Part shown: one piece after another, positions 57,833 through 64,000 of the stretch | Layout: each line of letters begins with the position of its first letter | Numbering within the stretch: position 1 is the stretch's first letter | Source of the DNA: Pseudomonas sp. MM223 | GTDB taxonomy: Bacteria; Pseudomonadota; Gammaproteobacteria; Pseudomonadales; Pseudomonadaceae | DNA: 64,000 bases | Assembly (NCBI GenBank): GCA_947090765.1 | Contig: OX352322.1 | Span: 3,827,501-3,891,500 of the forward strand | Direction: 5' to 3' | Notes under the pieces: generated by a model | What the model was told of the DNA's origin: nothing | The model's database searches: none | What the model saw: the letters and a program-made list of their open reading frames with translations, nothing else | Position numbers and translations under genes: made by a program

Positions 57833-58708
57833 CTACTGATACATCTCCGGAACCTCATAGCGCAGGCCGTAAGTGGCATACATCGCCTTGAGCCGGCCAT
57901 CACGGATCATTTCCTCAAGGGCTTCTTCCACGGCATAGGCCAACTGGCGGTTGCTTTCATGCACCGCCATGCCGATTTCCCAGGCCTGCTTGCCCAGGTT
58001 GGGGTAAGCGTTTTCCGCGAGGGCCAGTTGCGGGTCGGCGGCTTGGTGCAGTTGCCAATCGACTTCACCGCGCATCGCCATCACTGCGTCCACCTGGCCA
58101 GCCTGCATTGCGGCGAACGCCTGTTGTACACCGGGGTAATGATGGGTCTTGGCGCTGAGCATGCCGTTGAATACCGAAGTCAGGTAGAACGAAGGCACGC
58201 TGTCCACCTCGACCCCGATCGGGTGCTGCTGGAACACCGCCACACTGGCCACCGACGCCAGGCGACGCTGGTCGTAGGCCACCTGCCAGCGCTCTTGCTG
58301 ATAAGGGCCGAACATCACCACCTGGGCGTTTTCCAGCTCGCCCAGTTCGTTGCGTCTTTGCGCATAGTCGTGGTCGTAGGGCACCCGCATCATCAGGTCG
58401 GCCAACTGCTGATGGCGCAGCGGGCTACCGCGCCAGATGTAGTCACGCAGGTCGTCGTCGAGCTTTTCCCCGGGCGGCGCCCAAATCAGTTGCAAGCGCA
58501 CCCCCAAGGCGGTGGCCAACGCCTGCGCCAGCTCCACATCGACCCCGCGGGGCTTGCCGTGGTCCTCGAAACTGTAGGGCGCAAAATCCTTGTACACCGC
58601 CACTTTCAGCTCACCGGCGGCGATGATCGCGTCGTAGTTGCGCACCTGCGCCTGTACTGCCGTGCACCACAGCAGCAGGCTACAAAACAGCACGGCAAGC
58701 CGGCGCAT
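57833..58708 (-). CDS. Quinoprotein-associated periplasmic substrate-binding-like protein
   Basis: The 291-residue start at MRRLAVLFCSLL gives a signal peptide ending VQA-Q and a type 3 solute-binding fold (LKVAVYKDFAPYSFEDHGKPRGVDVELAQALA). No ABC permease or ATPase is near. Proteins of this type accompany PQQ dehydrogenases and are related to MoxJ, which helps form methanol dehydrogenase. It lies five bases after the pedF stop, so it is cotranscribed. Confidence 0.87.
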   Translation of the reverse strand: MRRLAVLFCSLLLWCTAVQAQVRNYDAIIAAGELKVAVYKDFAPYSFEDHGKPRGVDVELAQALATALGVRLQLIWAPPGEKLDDDLRDYIWRGSPLRHQQLADLMMRVPYDHDYAQRRNELGELENAQVVMFGPYQQERWQVAYDQRRLASVASVAVFQQHPIGVEVDSVPSFYLTSVFNGMLSAKTHHYPGVQQAFAAMQAGQVDAVMAMRGEVDWQLHQAADPQLALAENAYPNLGKQAWEIGMAVHESNRQLAYAVEEALEEMIRDGRLKAMYATYGLRYEVPEMYQ

Positions 58709-58713
58709 GGCTG

Positions 58714-59175
58714 TCACTCCTCGACGTGCACGCTGTCCAGGTAGGTACGCACTGCCCACAGGGCTTCCTGGCTGAGGTAATCGGCCATCTTCGGCATGTA
58801 CACGCGGCCATCGCGGACCGCGCCGTGGCGTACTCGCTCGACAAACCATTCATCACCGGCATCGCCGGCATCGAGCATGCGCAGGTCGGGGGCGATACCG
58901 CCGGACTTGGCCTCCAGGCCATGGCAGGCAGCGCAGTTCTGGTTGTAGGCCGAGGCGCCGATTTCCACGGCCTTGTCGTGCTCGGGCGAGCTGCGGTAAG
59001 GGTTGACTGCCGCCCAGCCGTCGCCGTCCAGGCTTACGCCGGCGTCCTTGATCGGGGTCAGGCCCTTGGTCTCCACCGCTTGGGGCACCACGTTGCCATG
59101 GGCCCAGGCCGTACTGGTCAATACAGTCGCAGCCAGCAACCCTGCAGCAAGCAACACATTGCGTTTTGTTGTCAT
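58714..59175 (-). CDS. pedF: Periplasmic cytochrome c550, electron acceptor of PQQ dehydrogenases
   Basis: The 153-residue protein has a signal peptide ending AWA-H and one heme motif CAACH, with a distal methionine likely in YMPKMADY. It takes electrons from PedE and PedH and passes them toward a terminal oxidase. It is the first gene of the unit that continues with the binding protein, the SoxYZ-like gene and the hydrolase. A shared promoter motif lies 76 bases upstream. Confidence 0.92.
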   Translation of the reverse strand: MTTKRNVLLAAGLLAATVLTSTAWAHGNVVPQAVETKGLTPIKDAGVSLDGDGWAAVNPYRSSPEHDKAVEIGASAYNQNCAACHGLEAKSGGIAPDLRMLDAGDAGDEWFVERVRHGAVRDGRVYMPKMADYLSQEALWAVRTYLDSVHVEE

Positions 59176-59250
59176 TGTTATGCCCTCACCATTGCACGCA
59201 AAGCCTCAACCACAGAGGCCGTGCCGCCATCTTAGAAACAGCCCGCGAGT

Positions 59251-59298
59251 GGCCGAATGCTGCTTTGGTGGCCGGGCCTTACTCCCTTGGTAGTAGGG
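59251..59298 (-). promoter_or_regulatory. Shared ped promoter motif upstream of pedF
   Basis: On the minus strand CCCTACTACCAA, 27 bases, then CATTCGGCC. It agrees with the motifs before pqqA and pedI in sequence, spacing, orientation and distance to the gene (76 bases). Confidence 0.65.
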
Positions 59299-59329
59299 CT
59301 TGTGGCGAAGGGCCAATTGAGGTGCCGTT

Positions 59330-59344
59330 CGGGAACTATTCCCG
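59330..59344. promoter_or_regulatory. CGGGAA-N3-TTCCCG palindrome upstream of pedE
   Basis: CGGGAA-CTA-TTCCCG, 86 bases before the pedE ATG, a place that would suit activation. The same arms occur before pedH at 55919-55933. Confidence 0.65.
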
Positions 59345-59429
59345 GCAAGGGCGGGACTTTTTCCGTATCCCGCGACAGCTCCCCCGCCCCACCCTGTGCA
59401 GGCCAAAACCTCCACTGGGAACTGCAACC

Positions 59430-61325
59430 ATGACAATAAGATCGCTACCCGCCCTTTCCCCTCTGGCCCTGAGCGTGCGCGTCCTGCTACTGGCCGGTGG
59501 CCTGGCCCTGGGCAATGTGGCAACAGCGGCCACCGCACCTGCTGCACCTGCCGGCAAGAGCGTCACCTGGGAAGACATCGCCAACGACCACCTGACCACC
59601 CAGGACGTGCTGCAGTACGGCATGGGCACCAACGCCCAACGCTGGAGCCCGCTGGCCCAGGTCAACGACAAGAACGTGTTCAAGCTCACCCCGGCGTGGT
59701 CCTACTCCTTTGGCGACGAGAAGCAGCGCGGCCAGGAATCCCAGGCCATCGTCAGCGACGGTGTGGTCTACGTCACTGGCTCGTATTCGCGGGTGTTTGC
59801 CCTCGATGCCAAGACCGGCAAACGCCTGTGGACCTACAACCACCGCCTGCCCGACAACATTCGCCCGTGCTGTGACGTGGTCAACCGCGGGGCGGCCATT
59901 TATGGCGACAAGATCTACTTCGGCACCCTCGACGCGCGGCTCATCGCCCTCGACAAAAACACCGGCAAAGTGGTGTGGAACAAGAAGTTCGGCGACCACA
60001 GCGCCGGCTACACCATGACCGGCGCCCCGGTGCTGATCAAGGACAAGACCAGCGGCAAGGTGCTGCTGATCCATGGCAGCTCCGGCGATGAGTTCGGCGT
60101 GGTCGGCCAGCTGTTCGCCCGCGACCCGGACACCGGCGAAGAGGTGTGGATGCGGCCCTTCGTCGAAGGCCACATGGGCCGCCTGAACGGCAAGGACAGT
60201 ACCCCGACCGGCGACGTCAAGGCGCCATCCTGGCCAGACGACCCGACCACTGAAACCGGCAAGGTCGAAGCCTGGAGCCACGGCGGCGGCGCCCCTTGGC
60301 AAAGCGCCAGCTTTGACGCAGAAACCAACACCATCATCGTTGGTGCTGGTAACCCTGGCCCCTGGAACACCTGGGCGCGCACCTCCAAGGACGGCAACCC
60401 CCACGACTACGACAGCCTCTACACCTCAGGCCAGGTTGGTGTCGACCCAAGCACCGGCGAGGTGAAATGGTTCTACCAGCACACACCAAACGATGCCTGG
60501 GACTTCTCCGGCAACAACGAGCTGGTGCTGTTCGACTACAAGGACAAGGACGGCAAGGTGGTCAAAGCCACCGGGCACGCCGACCGCAACGGCTTCTTCT
60601 ACGTGGTGGACCGCAACAACGGCAAGCTGCAGAACGCCTTCCCCTTCGTCGACAACATCACCTGGGCCAGCCACATCGACCTGAAGACCGGTCGCCCGGT
60701 GGAAAACCCCGGCCAGCGCCCGGCCAAGCCGCTGCCGGGTGAAACCAAGGGCAAGCCGGTGGAAGTCTCGCCGCCGTTTCTGGGTGGCAAGAACTGGAAC
60801 CCCATGGCCTACAGCCAGGACACCGGCCTGTTCTACATCCCCGGCAACCAGTGGAAAGAGGAATACTGGACCGAAGAAGTGAACTACAAGAAGGGCTCGG
60901 CCTACCTGGGCATGGGTTTCCGTATCAAACGCATGTACGACGACCACGTCGGCACTTTGCGCGCCATGGACCCGACCACCGGCAAGCTGGTGTGGGAGCA
61001 CAAGGAGCACCTGCCACTGTGGGCGGGCGTGCTGGCAACCAAAGGCAACCTGGTGTTCACCGGCACCGGCGACGGTTTCTTAAAGGCCTTCGACGCCAAG
61101 ACGGGCAAGGAGCTGTGGAAGTTCCAGACCGGCAGCGGCATCGTCTCGCCGCCGATCACCTGGGAGCAGGACGGCGAGCAGTACATCGGCGTGACCGTGG
61201 GCTACGGCGGTGCGGTGCCGCTATGGGGCGGTGACATGGCCGAGCTGACCAAGCCAGTGGCCCAGGGTGGCTCGTTCTGGGTGTTCAAGATCCCGAGCTG
61301 GGACAACAAGACTGCGCAGCGTTAG
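59430..61325 (+). CDS. pedE: Calcium-dependent PQQ alcohol dehydrogenase
   Basis: The 631-residue protein from [14 protein letters not shown] has a signal peptide ending ATA-A, the vicinal cysteines in [10 protein letters not shown], and catalytic AWDFSGNNE. Serine in place of the second aspartate marks it as a calcium enzyme. It is the ExaA/QedA-type ethanol dehydrogenase with broad alcohol range. In P. putida pedE and pedH are reported to be controlled in opposite ways by lanthanides through PedS2/PedR2. Confidence 0.95.
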   Translation: MTIRSLPALSPLALSVRVLLLAGGLALGNVATAATAPAAPAGKSVTWEDIANDHLTTQDVLQYGMGTNAQRWSPLAQVNDKNVFKLTPAWSYSFGDEKQRGQESQAIVSDGVVYVTGSYSRVFALDAKTGKRLWTYNHRLPDNIRPCCDVVNRGAAIYGDKIYFGTLDARLIALDKNTGKVVWNKKFGDHSAGYTMTGAPVLIKDKTSGKVLLIHGSSGDEFGVVGQLFARDPDTGEEVWMRPFVEGHMGRLNGKDSTPTGDVKAPSWPDDPTTETGKVEAWSHGGGAPWQSASFDAETNTIIVGAGNPGPWNTWARTSKDGNPHDYDSLYTSGQVGVDPSTGEVKWFYQHTPNDAWDFSGNNELVLFDYKDKDGKVVKATGHADRNGFFYVVDRNNGKLQNAFPFVDNITWASHIDLKTGRPVENPGQRPAKPLPGETKGKPVEVSPPFLGGKNWNPMAYSQDTGLFYIPGNQWKEEYWTEEVNYKKGSAYLGMGFRIKRMYDDHVGTLRAMDPTTGKLVWEHKEHLPLWAGVLATKGNLVFTGTGDGFLKAFDAKTGKELWKFQTGSGIVSPPITWEQDGEQYIGVTVGYGGAVPLWGGDMAELTKPVAQGGSFWVFKIPSWDNKTAQR

Positions 61326-61390
61326 TTGCCAGCGGGGAGCGGGCCAACCCCTCCCCGCTTTTGCTCATCTTCCGCCAGGAGCCTTCCACC

Positions 61391-62050
61391 ATGAACTACC
61401 TGCCATTTGCCTTGCTGTTGGTACTCTCCCCCGCCATGGCGGTGAGTGCCAACGACGAAGGCGACGATGTCCCCATGACCATCAACGGCTGCGTGATCGC
61501 CGAAGCCAGCCAGTGCCCGGGCGCCAACCTGCGCGGCGCCAACCTGGCCAACCAGGACCTGCGCAAGATGAATTTGGCCGGCGCCGACCTGCGTGATGCC
61601 GACCTGCGCCACGCCCGGCTGGACCTGGCCAACCTGGAAAAAGCCCGCCTGCAAGGTGCCAACCTGACCCGTGCCAGCTTGCAGCAAAGCAACCTGCGCC
61701 TGGCCGACCTGAGCAATAGCAAGTTGGTCGCCATCCAAGGCTGGGGCATGTTCGCCCAAGGCGCGCAGTTCGAAAAAGCCGACCTCGGTGCGGCCTACTT
61801 GCAGTTCGCCCGGCTGTCAGGGGCAAAGATGCACCAGGCCAACCTGCGGGCGGCAGACCTGGAGATGGCCTGGCTGAGCAAGACGGACCTGCAAGAGGCC
61901 GACCTGGAGGATGCCAACCTGCAAGAAGCGAAGTTTGGCCAGAGCAATTTGACGCGGGCCGATTTGCGCGGGGCGCGGCAGCACTACGGGAATTTCCAGG
62001 AGGCCAACATGGAGGGGTGCAAGGGGTGCCCTGAGACCTGGGACAATTGA
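61391..62050 (+). CDS. Secreted pentapeptide repeat protein
   Basis: The 219-residue product has a signal peptide (MNYLPFALLLVLSPAMAVSA) and about 25 pentapeptide units of the A(D/N)LxX type, such as GANLRGANLANQDLRKMNLA, forming a right-handed beta helix. The end GCKGCPETWD adds two cysteines. It starts 65 bases after pedE and is found beside this gene in related genomes. Its function is unknown. Confidence 0.87.
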   Translation: MNYLPFALLLVLSPAMAVSANDEGDDVPMTINGCVIAEASQCPGANLRGANLANQDLRKMNLAGADLRDADLRHARLDLANLEKARLQGANLTRASLQQSNLRLADLSNSKLVAIQGWGMFAQGAQFEKADLGAAYLQFARLSGAKMHQANLRAADLEMAWLSKTDLQEADLEDANLQEAKFGQSNLTRADLRGARQHYGNFQEANMEGCKGCPETWDN

Positions 62051-62075
62051 ACCCAGGCGGTCGCCAAGCACAGCC

Positions 62076-62173
62076 CCTGTAGGAGCAGCCTTGTGCTGCG
62101 AAGAGGCCGGTAGGGCCCACGGACAGCTGCCAGGCATACCGGCCTCTTCGCAGCACAAGGCTGCTCCTACAGG
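62076..62173. repeat. REP-type inverted repeat pair
   Basis: Arms of the GTAGGAGCAGCCTTGTG class, almost the same as at 4951-5048 and 24988-25082, in the convergent gap between the pentapeptide gene and pedR2. Confidence 0.85.
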
Positions 62174-62208
62174 GTGACGCGGTAGCCCGAACGATGCAAG
62201 GCAAGTCC

Positions 62209-62850
62209 TTACCCCGCCACCCGCACCACCCCCAGATCAATCCCCAGGTGCACCAGCTCGGCATGCGAACTGACCTGCAACTTGCTCTTGAGCAAGGTCA
62301 AATGATTGGACACCGTCTTGCCACTGATGCACAGCTGCTCGGCAATCACTCGCGCCGGCGTGCCCTTGGCCAGCATGGTGAAAATCTCCAGTTCACGCTG
62401 GGTCATGCGCTGCAAACGCGGGTCACTGGTGCTTTGTTGTGACGTGCACGCCAACTGGGTAGCCAAGGGCTGTTCGATGTAGGCGTGCCCGGCCAGCACC
62501 CGCTGCACCGCCTCGATCAGCACCTCGGGCGCCGAGTTCTTGGTCAGGTAGCCCGAGGCCCCCGCTTCTAGCGCCTGGCGCACCAGCGGCAATTCGTCGT
62601 GCATGCTGAAAAACAACACCCGCAGTTGCGGCAGCCGCTGGCGCAGCCGGCGCGTTGTTTCCAGGCCACTGATGCCCGGCAGGCCGAAATCCATGATCAC
62701 CAGGTTGGGCACTTGCTCCTGAACCCGGACCAAAGCCTCTTCGCCGCTGGCGGCTTCACGGACTTCCATCGCGGGCAACACCGCCCGCAACAGGCTGGCA
62801 TAGCCTTGGCGAACCACAGCGTGGTCATCGACCAATACAATATTCATCAC
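62209..62850 (-). CDS. pedR2: LuxR/NarL-type response regulator of the ped genes
   Basis: The 213-residue protein has a receiver domain with the acidic pair in VDDHAVVRQG, the phospho-acceptor aspartate in IMDFGLPG and the lysine in YLTKNS. A C-terminal LuxR helix-turn-helix follows (TQRELEIFTMLAKGTPARVIAEQL). Its ATG overlaps the kinase stop (ATGA). It corresponds to the P. putida regulator that switches between pedE and pedH with lanthanide supply. Confidence 0.9.
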   Translation of the reverse strand: MMNIVLVDDHAVVRQGYASLLRAVLPAMEVREAASGEEALVRVQEQVPNLVIMDFGLPGISGLETTRRLRQRLPQLRVLFFSMHDELPLVRQALEAGASGYLTKNSAPEVLIEAVQRVLAGHAYIEQPLATQLACTSQQSTSDPRLQRMTQRELEIFTMLAKGTPARVIAEQLCISGKTVSNHLTLLKSKLQVSSHAELVHLGIDLGVVRVAG

Positions 62851-64000
62851 ACCTCCAAGGGAATATTCAGGGCCAGTGCCCAGCCAGCGCCAGGGCGGTT
62901 GAAGATGCGCAGTTCGCCCCCCAGGCTGCGGGCGCGTTCGGCCATCGAGTGCAGGCCGACGCCGGGCCGTTGCGGCTGATGGGCGCCGCAGCCGTTGTCG
63001 CGAATCAGCAGACGCAGGCCCTTGGCACTCCGTTGCAGGCGTACCCGCACCTGGCTGGCACCGGCATGCCGGGCGACATTGGTCAACGCCTCCTGCAGCA
63101 GCCTGTAAAGGTGCGTGCGGCTCGCCCCGGGCAGCGTTGGCAGGTGTTCACCAACCCGCAGGCGGCAATCGATACCCTGGCTGGCCTGCCACTGGTTGAC
63201 CAGCAGGTCGAAGGCTTCGGCCAGCGGCATGTGCTGCAACGCCACCGGATACAGGTCGCGCACCAATGCACGAAACCCGTGTTGCAGGCGCTCGCAATTA
63301 AGTGCCAGGGCCTGCGCCGTCTGTTCCACCACGGTCGGTTTGTCAGCCACCATGCGCAGCAGGCAGACCTGGGCACGGATGCCTGCCAGGTATTGGCCAA
63401 GGTCATCGTGCAGGGTCTGCGCCAGGTGGGTGCGTTCCTGCTCCTGCACCGCCAGCAGGGCTTGTGTCAGTTGGGTATTGTCGGCTTGGGCCTGCTCCAG
63501 CGTTGCGGTCATGCGGTTGAAGTGCTCCGCCAACTGGCGCGCTTCCGGCACGCCAGCCTCGCGCAGGCGTGCGGTCAGCTGACCGCCCGAAACCTGCCGC
63601 AACGCTTGCAGCAGTTCATCCAGCAACCCCATGCCACGCCGCACTGCCCAGCGGATGGTCAACAAGCTCAGCAGCAAGGCCAGGCCGCACAGGCTCAGCA
63701 GTTGTTGCAGGGAGTCCCAGACTTCGTCGATCTCATCCCTAGCATCGACAGCGATCAGCACCCGGCGCCCGTCATTGAGGTTCAGCAACCGACTACTGCT
63801 GTGGCGCTCCCCCAACAGCTGGCGGCCCAGCCATCCATCCAGGCCCGTCTCCAGCGGCAACTGCGGCGCTTCACCCGCCGCCAGCCAGTGCACCCGCACA
63901 TGGCGCAGGCTCTGGGTCAGCCGCGGCTGCAGGCTTGCCGGGTTGCGTTCGGCGGTGTCACCAAGGTACGCCACCACGGCTTCGGCGGACTGCAACTCAC
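62847..64000 (-). CDS. pedS2: Membrane sensor histidine kinase of the ped genes (5' end beyond the window)
   Basis: The frame is open to the last base, so the N-terminus lies outside. The visible 383 residues have a periplasmic part, a membrane span (about SLCGLALLLSLLTIRWAV), a HAMP linker, a HisKA_3 dimer domain with the histidine in LAQTLHDDLGQYLAGI, and an ATPase domain with DNGCG and GVGLHSMAERA. This is the NarX/UhpB class that pairs with LuxR-type regulators. In P. putida this kinase is reported to sense lanthanides through its periplasmic part. Confidence 0.9.
   Translation of the reverse strand, partial: ELQSAEAVVAYLGDTAERNPASLQPRLTQSLRHVRVHWLAAGEAPQLPLETGLDGWLGRQLLGERHSSSRLLNLNDGRRVLIAVDARDEIDEVWDSLQQLLSLCGLALLLSLLTIRWAVRRGMGLLDELLQALRQVSGGQLTARLREAGVPEARQLAEHFNRMTATLEQAQADNTQLTQALLAVQEQERTHLAQTLHDDLGQYLAGIRAQVCLLRMVADKPTVVEQTAQALALNCERLQHGFRALVRDLYPVALQHMPLAEAFDLLVNQWQASQGIDCRLRVGEHLPTLPGASRTHLYRLLQEALTNVARHAGASQVRVRLQRSAKGLRLLIRDNGCGAHQPQRPGVGLHSMAERARSLGGELRIFNRPGAGWALALNIPLEV

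Noticed and set aside
1..64000. tRNA, rRNA, CRISPR arrays, insertion sequences, prophage or origin
   Set aside because: None seen on either strand; the only repeats are REP-type pairs, which are not CRISPR-like in spacing or number.

Overview
The window is a 64 kb stretch of GC-rich chromosome that reads as a member of the Pseudomonas putida group. The grounds are a ped (PQQ alcohol dehydrogenase) locus in the gene order I recall for P. putida, a mevalonate-degradation locus of the P. mevalonii type, an OprD porin, sigma-54 control of glycine cleavage by a GcsR-like regulator, and eight REP-type inverted repeats placed between genes. No rRNA, tRNA, CRISPR array, transposase, phage gene or replication origin was seen. 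Nearly everything is catabolic, with its transporters and regulators.

Layout. 1-2833: edge of an MHS-type MFS transporter, a general porin and a LysR regulator. 2917-3739: a peroxiredoxin and a small cysteine-rich protein. 3874-13019: a glycine module on the minus strand, cycA, gcsR, gcvH, gcvP, glyA and a lipA paralogue, with sigma-54 promoters ahead of both cycA and gcvH and a shared upstream element. 13458-20565: an operon of ureohydrolase, aldehyde dehydrogenase, small membrane protein, NCS1 permease and GMC oxidoreductase, divergent from a LysR gene. 20941-24875: the circularly permuted ATP-grasp / alpha-E / transglutaminase / Anbu cluster. 25664-27924: dsdA and its LysR partner. 27933-34921: a MocR regulator divergent from mvaA-mvaB, a two-gene TctA-like transporter and OprD (mevalonate use). 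35929-42871: a Rieske oxygenase, reductase, SDR, VOC, C45 acyltransferase, deacetylase and APC permease cluster with no pathway I recognise. 43406-49023: an Lrp regulator divergent from a gamma-glutamylation amine pathway (ligase, FAD oxidase, hydrolase, aldehyde dehydrogenase). 49133-64000: the ped locus (ercS- and ercA-like genes, pqqA, pedI, pedH, relay proteins, pedF, pedE, pentapeptide protein, pedR2, partial pedS2).

How the genes work together. The glycine block imports and cleaves glycine. The mva block converts mevalonate through HMG-CoA to acetoacetate and acetyl-CoA. The ped block oxidises alcohols in the periplasm with interchangeable calcium and lanthanide enzymes, passes electrons to cytochrome c, and oxidises the aldehydes. 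The Rieske and gamma-glutamyl blocks share a TTGCGCAA promoter motif around one Lrp gene and may be one regulon.

Data quality. Six conserved genes (transglutaminase, DUF3077-like, mvaB, deacetylase, terminal aldehyde dehydrogenase, ercA-like) each carry a small frame-changing indel while both parts stay well conserved. This looks more like sequence error than decay, although it cannot be settled from the sequence alone.
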